DNA from: Aphanomyces cochlioides
Lineage: Eukaryota; Oomycota; Saprolegniomycetes; Saprolegniales; Verrucalvaceae
Direction: 5' to 3'
Assembly: GCA_019828595.1 (NCBI GenBank)
Contig: JAHQRK010000002.1
Coordinates: forward strand, 1,116,001-1,180,000
DNA length: 64,000 nt
Part shown: in pieces, positions 8,892-17,628 of the stretch
How the letters are laid out: each line of letters starts with the position of its first letter
How positions within the stretch are numbered: position 1 is the stretch's first letter
Notes under the pieces: model-generated
The model's database searches: none
What the model was told of the DNA's origin: nothing
What the model saw: only the letters and a program-made list of their open reading frames with translations
Translations under genes and position numbers: made by a program

Positions 8892-10034
8892 TTTCAATAT
8901 CCATGCCTTGAGCTGGGAAAAGGCAACTTCGATTGGATTAAGATGAGGGAATAGGGGGAAGAAAAAACAATAAAGCGCCTCGCGAATGAACTACTTCTTC
9001 AAGTTCCTTGTACATATGTATCTTCGCATTGTCCAGAATTAAGATTGATCGTGCCAATGGCCATGGATTCAAGAATGGAATAATTTTTTCACACAATGAC
9101 GTGTGAAATCTAAGACTATCAAAGGTACCATCAGTGTAATCCCACCCGATAAATCCAGTACAATCAAAGCCAGCCAGAAGCGACACGCGTTGCCCTCGAT
9201 TGAATGGTAAATTAACAAGCGCAGGCGTGTTTTTGCGCGACCACGCGTACTTGCGGAAAGCATCACGGCCGTCTTTCGATGTTTCGTCGACGAAAACACG
9301 TTGTGCAGGGTGACTATAGAATGGCTGTAAACGTCTATAATACATGCGCACCTCATGTTGTGAGCTTTCTTTTGCTCGCTTTTCAAGAACGTTGCGAGTT
9401 AAGTTCAAATCGAATCTTAAAGCTCGGCATATCGTGGATGTGCTCACGTTATTCAACTGTGGGAAACGCGTTTGGATTTCTCCTTGGAGTTCCTCGATAT
9501 AGAAGCAGGGATGTTCAGCTGCATACTGATTAACAAAGGTGACCACTTCTTGTGGCCAACGAGAGGCACGTTTTGCTGTTGTCTTTGTCCCTACATGACC
9601 AACATTCTTAAACTGCTGATTCCACCTGGTGACCGATCTTGTTGACATTCCAAGTAACAAGCTGATATCGCCCACGTCCAAAGCATACAGATAACGCAGC
9701 ACGATGCATCTCCAACGCATGTCCTTGCTGTGCGTCATGACTCAACCACGTTTAAAGAATGATATTAACAATTTGTGTGTTGGCTAAGAATAGTCGCGAA
9801 ACGGAAGGAATTGCACTTCCAGATCTGCAAATCTATCTTGACGTCGATAACTCGCTTGGTGTTAGCAAGATTTATTGAAGCATGTTCACATAAACCCACT
9901 TTGATCGAGTAGATTACCTTCGTTATTCGTGAATGTAACAAGAATAAATCAATCGTGACACTTCATTAAAACAATGGAATACGGCGACGAATAGCCAAAA
10001 TCTCTGCAAAGCACAATACTATATCCGTTAGCGA

Positions 10035-10738
10035 CAAGTAGTGGGTCAAAAGACTAGCGGGTGATATCTTCGCCTCCACATGGAATCTATAGTCATAGAT
10101 GACATTACTACAAAGAAGAAAGAAAACGTAGTTCACTTAGGCTCATGACATTGCACAACGAAGCTACATGATTGAATACTTCACAGTTCAAAATGTCAAA
10201 TTTTAAGGAAAACTGGATGCGACATATTGTGAGTCATACAACCACAGTGCTGCGATCTGAAGCGCGATTTGCATCAACCAAGGATACCAAGCAATTGGCA
10301 GTCATATTTTGAGCTGATTGTGTTGTGGAACGCGACTTCAAAGCTTGTTAAGAGTGTCTTTCGAGTATTCTAATTATCCATTTCTCCTCCAAAAAAAATA
10401 TCATTCCAAAGTTTTATCTTGAGTTTTGTATGTGAATGCTGCCTTGCTCAACTTTGGCGCATGAGGGAATAAGAATGATCTAAAAATACCTCAGAATTCG
10501 TGAGAATTGAAGGATTATATTTTACAAGTTTCAAGCCAATCAGACGACTTGAAGTATCTCATTTTTAACCACTCCATCTTTTCCAATCAAAGTTTTTGTA
10601 TACAGTTTGACCCACAATGTGTCGCTGACCCAAAATGTGTCGCTAACTGATAATAAATACATTTTTGACTGGATGAGTTGCGTAAAGTTGGCATTTGTTA
10701 ACATGTGTTATATAAAACAACATGAAAAATAATATATG
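10035..10738. other. Upstream flank of the split tRNA-Ala gene
   Basis: No gene is visible in this 0.7 kb. It holds a short imperfect tandem pair (ACAATGTGTCGCTGACCCAAAATGTGTCGCTAAC, about 10615-10648). The last 60 bp before the tRNA start are AT-rich with a TATATAA-like stretch (10709-10715), so this was probably the native 5' flank of the tRNA gene before LINE insertion. Confidence 0.4.
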
Positions 10739-10753
10739 TGGGGGTGTAGCGCA
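10739..10753 (+). repeat. Left 15-bp target duplication (tRNA-Ala nt 1-14 plus T)
   Basis: TGGGGGTGTAGCGCA here is repeated exactly at 14851-14865. Between the two copies lies the LINE-A element in minus orientation. The sequence is the 5' end of tRNA-Ala, including most of box A, and it stops where the LINE 3' end (complement CTGTTCAATCGG) begins. Confidence 0.85.
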
Positions 10754-13700
10754 CTGTTCAATCGGGGTGTATTTGACATTTATCCCCTATCTACTTTCCT
10801 TGTCTAATTTACATTAAGTTATTGTGTTCGAGGATAAAGTCTCTCGATCATGATTGAGTGGATATACTGAATGCTCTGGGATATTGTTTCTTGAACCAAC
10901 TGTAGTTGTCATGCTGACAGAGTTGAATGAGAGCACGATGAAGGTGGGTTGTTTCTAAATCATCGCCCTGCGTTTCACGTAACAGACGTCTGACGCTGGC
11001 ACTCCATTGCAGTAACGTCTTGTGTTGAATTGCTGGTCGAAATGGTGGAGGCTTGTGTTCGAACTTTGATTGGTTTCTGCAGGTCCACAGAGTGTGAAGT
11101 AGAGCTCCCGCCAGCAGGACCCAGAGCTTCTGTATTGCTGACGACAAATTCTGCCATGACCGAGCCACTGTGAACGAATCCAAATTGACGAGCAAGTTCC
11201 AAGTAAAACCCACCTTAAATTGTCGCCATGGTGCGGAGTGCCATGCCCAAATTGGTGCAACGTGCTTGCATTCGAGAAGTACATGTTTCATCGTTTCCAC
11301 TTCTTTGCAGTTAGGGTATGTACATTCCAAAATGTCGGGGATTTGGGTTTGTAGGAAGAAGAAGGAGTAGTTGGTTGGCAACATGCGATATAGTATATGC
11401 CACCACACATCTGCTTGGATTGGCAAGGTCAATGCGAGGAGTGGTGAAATTGTGTGTTGGATGTACGCTCGAATTTTGTTTGTACTGTCTCTATCGTCCG
11501 AGCGCATGGGGTGTCTTTTGACCAGGGGAGGAGCGTGAAAACAGGCCTTCTTTACTAGTGATTTTGGCCACAGGTGGAAGGGGAGTGCCTTTTTCTTGTG
11601 CAGTGCTTGAAACGGCAGTACGTTTTCAGACTGTATTGACACTGCGTCCATCAATGTGTACCTTCCAACATGCCATATATTTGTTGCAAGCTTTGTAAGC
11701 AAGGAGTAAAATCTGTCAAACGATGTTGGTCTGGGCTCCCGCCGATCATACACCGCTATATAGTCTTCCATTCTAATCGCAAATTCAACAGGTGAGGGCC
11801 ATTTGTGGTCTGCAGTGAGAAAGTCCTTTAGTGTGCATAGCCCCCATTCTGCTAAATGACAGTACCATCCACGATGATTCCTCAAAGCAATGGCAAGACT
11901 AGTGTCTGCATCCTCCGTTGGAACCAGGAAGAGTGGGTGCCGCTGTAGCCAAATTGGCATATTGACCAGTTGTGTAAATTTGGGCTGCACCGGCCAAAGA
12001 GAAGTGTATGTGGTTCTCCCCCATTCTGTCCACACATCGAGCCAAAAGGGTGATAACGAGTTGGGTTGGATCAGCTTTGTCCTTATATTCGGGACATAAT
12101 GCAACATATCCCATGTTGTGAGTCTGCAGTAGGGCTTCGTGCACCGAATCCACATCTCTTTTGGAAGGATTGGCCATAGCTCTTCATTCATGAGCTCCGA
12201 CGCCATAAGCAGCTGCAACCTTTGTAATCGTTGTGTCCGAATTTGTGAAGCTATGTGAGGCATACGGAGTCCAATGGCTTTATTGTACGCGAGACCATAA
12301 TTGGTAGGTGCAATATATTTGTCATCCTTGTGGACACGCCGTCCCAGGATGTATTTAGCCACCATGGTTTGCCATTTGTTGACTAATTCCGGAGGTACGG
12401 GTATCACAGCCGTGTAGTACCATAATTTCGATAGAACCATCGTATTTACAATGAGGCGACGTCCTTTGAGCGTGCGTGCCCGACATCCCCACTCCACAAA
12501 GGTCCTATAGAACGTATCTGAGATACTGTTCAATTGTAGTTGGGAGTCCAGTTTGTGACCCAAGAAAATGCCAAGGTATCGGATGGGAACGCCACTGGCC
12601 ACCATATTCAGCTTCGGGTGTGGAATAATGCTCTGGTTTTCGTTTAATGTCAATGTTTTGCATTTATGACGATTGAGCTTAGCCCCAGAGAAGCCACAAA
12701 ACTCGTCCACGAGTTCGAGCTGGTACTCGAGGTTTACCAGTGACGAGGCCAGAAGTGTAGTGTCATCGGCAAACAAAAGTGTGGTTGCAATTTGCGTTTC
12801 AGAGAACGCGATGCCCAATTCCTCGTGATCTCTGAGTAGTTGACTTAGTGGTTCGACTGAGAGGACAAACAACAGCGACGATAGGGGGTCTCCTTGTTTT
12901 ACTCCACGCGTTGGTCGAATAGCCTCACTCAGTGCACCGTTGATAATGAGGTGTGCAATGGGTTGATTATACAATAGACGGATCCATCTGAGGAATTGTG
13001 GCCCAAAGTTAAACGCTTCCAATGTGTCCATCATGTATTCCCAATTGATTCGGTCGTACGCCTTCTCGAAGTCGAGGAACATGGCGTAGCCTTCTTCCTC
13101 GTCTAATGTGTGTTTGTGTTGCAGATCTCGGAGGAAAATAACGTGGTCATGTATGCGCCTTCCCTTCACAAAGCCCATCTGAGTAGGATGGATGAGCCTG
13201 GGAAGGAGCGAGCTAACACGGTAGGCCAACACTCGAGTGAGAATCTTCACCTCGATAGGTATCAACGAAATAGGTCGATAGTTTCCCGTATTTTTTCTGT
13301 CTCCCCCTTTGAAGAGGAGGGAGACGGCTGACCGGCGTTGAATTCCCAATAATTCCCCTCTCTGGAGTTGGTATTCAAACACTCGTCTTAAAATTTCACC
13401 AAAGAGTCTCGGGTCGATTTGATAGAAACCAGCCGAGAACCCATCCAAACCCGGCGTTTTGTTGGGATGCATCGTTTTGATGGCTTCAGCCATTTCGTCA
13501 CTTGTGATGGGGGAGTCTAAATCTCTTTGTTGATCATCTGTCAGTCGAGTGCGAAGTCGTCGTAAGAATCTCCGTCTAAGCTTACGGTTTGGTTGTATAA
13601 AGTCACGCTCACACATAACGTTGCTCCACTTCTCGTGAAACGCTTGTTGTATAAGCGATGGAACTGATGTACAAGTGCCGTCGCTTTGGTAGACCTCGAC

Positions 13701-14850
13701 GATAGGTACACGATACAGCTTTCGTTTGGGTGGTCGAAAAAAGTGTTGGGTCGAGACCTCGTTTTGTGTAGCGTGAAAATCGAATTGGAGGTCATTTTGT
13801 TGCTGCTGCCAATCAGCCATGGCCGTCTCATAGGCGACTTTGGCAACCAGAAGTTCATCGTCAGTGAGACGACGCGCTTGGTGGGAATTTTTGGCTTGGA
13901 GCCACTGAAGTAGCGCTTGATCTCGTGATCGTGTGCGTTGAGCTAGATATCGTGCATGGTACGTCTGAAGAAATCTACGTGTTCTCTTCTTCCAGCCGGC
14001 CCAAAGCACCCCAATGTTGTTTGCTGTCTCCATTGTTTGTAAAAGTACTTTTGCTTCCTCCTGGATAACCCGTCGGACTTCTGGAATTGTCAAAAGCTCC
14101 TTGGGAATTTTCCAGTACGACTTCGACGTAAGAACACCAACAGGGAGGAAACTCACTGAATGACAAAGATGGTCAGTCGGATCGGTGCATGGAAAATATG
14201 ACGATTCTCGGTACGCATCCTCAACTAGCTTTGTTGATGCGAAGATGTAGTCAAGACGGTTTTTGGACCGTGGTGATGAATATATACGTTGCTCTGGGTG
14301 ATGGAGTCTCCATGCATCTATGATACCCAGGGCTTGGAGCCATGTCATGCATTCCTGTCTACTCTTATGATGGTTTGTGATACCAGTTACAGAGTCCAAG
14401 TCACGGTCTATGGGTAGATTGAAGTCCCCCATAACAATATGAATGGAGTCCAAGGGGAAGTCTCTTGGGAGTTCTTCAAAGAAGGCTTCTCGAGAATCGT
14501 TTTCCACAGGAGCATACACATTGTGGAAGTAAACTGCCCGATTGGCCCATTTCGTCTGGACAATCATGTACCTGTCTGATATATCCAGGTGGTCTAAATG
14601 TTGTAGATGTTCGAAGCCTGGTTTGTCTTTTTGAAAAAGAAGCATGACGCCACTGCTTCGTCTTGCTTCCACAGTTAGAGAGGTTGGGGGTTTGTTTTCA
14701 AATCTCGTCTTATTGCGATGCGTCCACAACGTGTGCAGCGTGACGGCTGCAAGAAGAGTCCATAACTTGCGGAGGCTTTCAAATTGGTGTTGATATGGAA
14801 CAGCTACTTGAATGTTGTCAAGATTAGACAGATAGTCTCATTTAAAGGAC
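10754..14850 (-). mobile_element. LINE-A element inserted in a tRNA-Ala gene
   Basis: This 4,097-bp insertion, read on the minus strand, carries a single long ORF and a ~94-bp 3' UTR ending CCGATTGAACAG without a poly(A) tail. A 15-bp direct repeat flanks it. The element lacks ORF1 and the first part of its endonuclease, and its 5' end is a fused piece of LINE C-terminus (about 14700-14838). It is thus a truncated and rearranged copy, but its main ORF is open. Confidence 0.85.
10848..14729 (-). CDS. LINE ORF2-type polyprotein: AP endonuclease (partial), reverse transcriptase, CCHC motif
   Basis: An open frame of 1,293 codons. Residues 1-200 hold the C-terminal two-thirds of an APE-type endonuclease (VMGDFNLP about residue 100, NRLDYIF, TDHLCHSVSF). 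Residues about 400-700 hold the reverse transcriptase (YRPISLI near 485, FLDFEKAYDRINW, RGVKQGDPLSSLLF, LLFADDTTLL near 650). A zf-RVT-type CCHC (ECTYPNCKEVETMKHVLLEC) lies near 1135. This architecture fits L1/Tx1-like non-LTR retrotransposons. The frame starts at a TTG, and the first ~20 residues (WTHRNKTRFENKPP) belong to the C-terminus of another copy, so this is not a native N-terminus. Expression is doubtful. Confidence 0.85.
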   Translation of the reverse strand: MWTHRNKTRFENKPPTSLTVEARRSSGVMLLFQKDKPGFEHLQHLDHLDISDRYMIVQTKWANRAVYFHNVYAPVENDSREAFFEELPRDFPLDSIHIVMGDFNLPIDRDLDSVTGITNHHKSRQECMTWLQALGIIDAWRLHHPEQRIYSSPRSKNRLDYIFASTKLVEDAYRESSYFPCTDPTDHLCHSVSFLPVGVLTSKSYWKIPKELLTIPEVRRVIQEEAKVLLQTMETANNIGVLWAGWKKRTRRFLQTYHARYLAQRTRSRDQALLQWLQAKNSHQARRLTDDELLVAKVAYETAMADWQQQQNDLQFDFHATQNEVSTQHFFRPPKRKLYRVPIVEVYQSDGTCTSVPSLIQQAFHEKWSNVMCERDFIQPNRKLRRRFLRRLRTRLTDDQQRDLDSPITSDEMAEAIKTMHPNKTPGLDGFSAGFYQIDPRLFGEILRRVFEYQLQRGELLGIQRRSAVSLLFKGGDRKNTGNYRPISLIPIEVKILTRVLAYRVSSLLPRLIHPTQMGFVKGRRIHDHVIFLRDLQHKHTLDEEEGYAMFLDFEKAYDRINWEYMMDTLEAFNFGPQFLRWIRLLYNQPIAHLIINGALSEAIRPTRGVKQGDPLSSLLFVLSVEPLSQLLRDHEELGIAFSETQIATTLLFADDTTLLASSLVNLEYQLELVDEFCGFSGAKLNRHKCKTLTLNENQSIIPHPKLNMVASGVPIRYLGIFLGHKLDSQLQLNSISDTFYRTFVEWGCRARTLKGRRLIVNTMVLSKLWYYTAVIPVPPELVNKWQTMVAKYILGRRVHKDDKYIAPTNYGLAYNKAIGLRMPHIASQIRTQRLQRLQLLMASELMNEELWPILPKEMWIRCTKPYCRLTTWDMLHYVPNIRTKLIQPNSLSPFWLDVWTEWGRTTYTSLWPVQPKFTQLVNMPIWLQRHPLFLVPTEDADTSLAIALRNHRGWYCHLAEWGLCTLKDFLTADHKWPSPVEFAIRMEDYIAVYDRREPRPTSFDRFYSLLTKLATNIWHVGRYTLMDAVSIQSENVLPFQALHKKKALPFHLWPKSLVKKACFHAPPLVKRHPMRSDDRDSTNKIRAYIQHTISPLLALTLPIQADVWWHILYRMLPTNYSFFFLQTQIPDILECTYPNCKEVETMKHVLLECKHVAPIWAWHSAPWRQFKVGFTWNLLVNLDSFTVARSWQNLSSAIQKLWVLLAGALLHTLWTCRNQSKFEHKPPPFRPAIQHKTLLQWSASVRRLLRETQGDDLETTHLHRALIQLCQHDNYSWFKKQYPRAFSISTQS

Positions 14851-14851
14851 T

Positions 14852-14895
14852 GGGGGTGTAGCGCAGTGGTAGCGCGTCCGCTTTGCATGCGGAAG
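14852..14895 (+). tRNA. tRNA-Ala(TGC), 5' part (nt 1-44), interrupted gene
   Basis: The 44 bases give acceptor strand GGGGGTG, D arm GCGC-AGTGGTA-GCGC, and anticodon arm TCCGC-TTTGCAT-GCGGA with anticodon TGC. Joined to 20143-20170 they form a regular 72-nt cloverleaf with the G3-U70 pair diagnostic of alanine. The gene is cut after nt 44 by the E2 LINE and also carries LINE-A at its 5' end. The copy cannot yield a tRNA as it stands. Confidence 0.9.
14878..14895 (+). repeat. Left 18-bp target duplication of the E2 LINE
   Basis: CCGCTTTGCATGCGGAAG, the tRNA anticodon arm, recurs exactly at 20125-20142 on the other side of E2. Confidence 0.9.
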
Positions 14896-17628
14896 ACACT
14901 CCACGAGTTTTATTCTGACCTGTATGGCGACCATGAGGCAGTTGACAAGGAAAGAATGGCCAAGTATTTAAAAACTCTGATATCTCGCCGACTCAATATC
15001 GACGACAAGAGATTTATTGGAGCTCCTCTCACGGCAAACGAATTTTATTTTGCCATTAAACACTCCAAACGGAATTCAACTCCTGGGCCAAATTCACTGC
15101 CCTACGAAATTTTGAAAATGTTTCCCCATGAATGGTCCCTGGCTTTGGAAATGCTATACTATTACCAAATCAACTCTCACTCCAACTTGGCACCCTCCCA
15201 ATTGACAAGTTTAATTGTACTGCTGTACAAAAAGGACGACAAACTACTCCCAAAAAATTACCGTCCCATCAGCTTGGTCAATATCGACGTGAAAATCCTC
15301 ACAATGGTCCTTGCAGAACGAATGCAGAGAATCATTCAGTCGATAGTCCACCCGGATCAAACAGGTTTTATTCGTGGTCGATCAATCCAAACCAATTTAC
15401 TGCGCTTGGAAGACCTGAATCACTTTATGAAGTTTTATTCCTCCGAGTCTATTGTGGCCCTCTTGGACTTTGAAAAAGCCTTTGATAGGGTCAACCATTC
15501 CTATTTATTGGCAACCCTGAAGGAATTTAATTTTCCACCGTCCTTTCTCAACATGGTCAAAGTGCTTTATTCAAATCGTCGTGGACGAATTATTGTCAAT
15601 GGACATTTATCCAACCCATTTAAGATCCAACGTGGTGTTTTACAAGGCGACCCATTATCACCTCTTTTATTTGTCTTGGCGCTAGAACCTATGTGTTTAG
15701 CCATACGCAAGAGAAAAGATTTGGGCATACGAATTGGTCATCACACTCACACCGGGAGCTATTATGCAGACGACTCCCAATTGTACTCCAAAAATGCATC
15801 GACGTTGCAACTCCAACTCGACATTGTCAAAAAATTCTGTGATGTCTCTGGTTTCAAGTTAAATCTCTCCAAGACAGAATTATTAACCCATGCCAATTTA
15901 CCTCCAGACCTGGCACCTTTGGCTATTACTGATGACAAACCTGCTAAATCGTTGGGCCTTTTAATTTCTCCCAACATCACAGCCACAGCACGTTTAAATT
16001 CGCTATTGGAGAAATTGGTCTCAAGAACACAACTATGGTCTTATCGAGCACGAACCCCACCCGGAAAAGTGACAATCCTAAGGTCAATTTGTTTTCCTGT
16101 GCTCTGGTATCAACTCCAATTTATTCCGATCGACAAAGAATATGCCAAACTATTCGACAAGGTCGCCAAGCAATTTATTCACGGCGATACCATTGATCCA
16201 TATTCGACTCAACGTCATTTGCATCAATTCAACTCGGACATTATTTTCCTTCCAAAAGCACAAGGTGGTCTCGGATTTAAATCGTCTACCCACTGGTGGT
16301 CAAAACTACACCGGGTCATGACCTTTAAATGCTTCAAGCTACTCCTAGCACCACCTCACAACTCGTATGGTCAAACGAAATTGCCAGCATGGCTATCCAT
16401 TGGAGAATATTTACTCTCCAGAGCCTTCAGTCCATGGGGAAATTTTTATGATCTCCTTTTCATGAGTCCACACTCTATGGACTCATGAAAAGGAGATCAT
16501 GTACAAAGCCATATTACACCAAGATAAGGTTCCACCTCTCTGGTCAGCATTTACTCGACTATGGTTATCCTTATCTCCAACCCCACTTAAATTTCCCACA
16601 GTACAAGTCGATGGAAATTTTCCGCTTTGGCACAATCATTTCTTACCCTTGGAGAAAACTGTCTTTGAACACTGCTATCCAAAGACTTATGATTATGCTG
16701 TATCACTGGCAAAATTAAATTTTACCCATGTTCGCCACCTACTCGATGAAAATGGCAATCTTATGGACCGGAAAATCCTGTTAGATTGGATTAAATCTCA
16801 ATGCTCAAGACGCCATTTAGCCACTCCCGATCATAAATGGTGGTATGCTCTACACGGAAGACTTAAATCTATCCTACCATCTCCACCCGAGGACACAGAA
16901 ATTAATTTTCGTCAGCCTACACCTTATCGGCAAACGGCTACCGAAATTACTTGGGCTGGAAATTTTAAAGATGGCTTTTTACCCTTTATTGATGCCACCT
17001 TGGATGATTTAACTCATGAATTTAAATCCACATCAGCTCAGGAGGTTTTACCCACAGCGCATTTATTGGTACCCTCGGATTTTTATGCACACAAGGAAAA
17101 TATTAAAGTGGTCGCATTTTACAGGCAGCCCAAATTTATTCTGCCAACGTACAGTGCTTTCATATATCGACTGCTTATACGAGCCTTACCTCTCCAATAC
17201 AAATTCAAGTACTCGGACGATATCCCGAACACTTGTATTTTTTGTCATGAAGTGGAGACGTATAAACATTTCATCTTGGACTGTCCATATACTCGAGCAT
17301 GTTGGAGTCCATTTAAATCCATGGCCAGATCCCTTAACTTTACTTGGCCAACTACCATGGAAAAAATATTCTTCTCTCCTATAGCACTCCAAGACAAAGA
17401 CCTCCAAGCCGGATTTAATTTGCTGTGGCCAATTTTTTTATCTTGTATTTGGTAAACAATATGGAAAACTCGGTGCGACCGGATTTACCGTCCAGATTTA
17501 CCTAACAAAAACACCTATGACGATATCCATATTAGCAGGACACATTATAAAGCGGCATCTGTACCAAGTCAATCGAGCCTCCTTGGACGACTCCACGAAG
17601 GCTTCCTTGACATCGGTGCTTCATAGTT
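14896..17628 (+). pseudogene. E2 reverse transcriptase ORF, broken in two places
   Basis: The frame at 14896-16488 encodes RT motifs in order (YRPISLVNID, ALLDFEKAFDRVNHS, RGVLQGDPLSPLLF, YYADDSQLY). The first residues of the open frame upstream are tRNA sequence, so there is no native start and the endonuclease is missing. At 16448-16500 a 23-bp palindrome coincides with a stop and a shift to the frame 16499-17455, which carries the zinc motif CIFCHEVETYKHFILDC. A stop at 17453 is followed in frame by TIWKTRCDRIYRPDLPNK to about 17628, matching the usual LINE C-terminus. The element is inactive. Confidence 0.85.
16448..16500. repeat. Perfect 23-bp inverted duplication inside the E2 ORF
   Basis: ATGATCTCCTTTTCATGAGTCCA (16448-16470) is followed by a 7-nt loop and its exact reverse complement (16478-16500). 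It coincides with the end of the first E2 frame. Confidence 0.95.

Larger units (their letters stand above)
8078..9738 (-). pseudogene. IS630/Tc1-type transposase, frameshifted and split by a nested element
   Basis: The frame from 9738 encodes an N-terminal HTH (DISLLLGMSTRSVTRWNQQF), a second HTH region, the first catalytic Asp (VFVDETSKDGRDAFRKYAW) and the second (LILDNAKIHM). A one-base shift near 8950 precedes the third motif (PHLNPIEVAFSQLKAW). At 8891 a mariner-like element interrupts the gene. Coding resumes exactly beyond it at 8231 (KYPLALRYDIKRTLDVGL...) and stops at 8078. The reconstructed order is normal for the DDE_3 superfamily, but the frameshift and the insertion make it inactive. 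It is presumably the transposase of the 6986-10034 element. Confidence 0.8.
6986..10034. mobile_element. Two-gene DNA transposon with subterminal inverted repeats
   Basis: The left end TCGCTAACG...TATTGTGCTTTGCAG...TTTTGGCT (6987-7044) recurs in reverse complement at 9992-10034, with one ~18-nt gap in the alignment. Between them lie two convergent genes: a 290-residue protein (7177-8049, +) and an IS630/Tc1-type transposase (9738 down to 8078, -) whose stop codons are only 28 bp apart. I could not define a target duplication. The exact termini may therefore be a few bases off. Confidence 0.6.

Noticed and set aside
10739..10753. The 15-bp tRNA-like flank as part of the LINE itself
   Set aside because: The same bases occur on the far side of the element, where they run on into a complete tRNA arm. 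A target duplication is the simpler reading, though a larger copy sample is needed to be certain.
14866..14895. Start of the long E2 reading frame
   Set aside because: The first ~10 codons are tRNA sequence and the start codon is GTG. The element is 5'-truncated, so this is not a native translation start.
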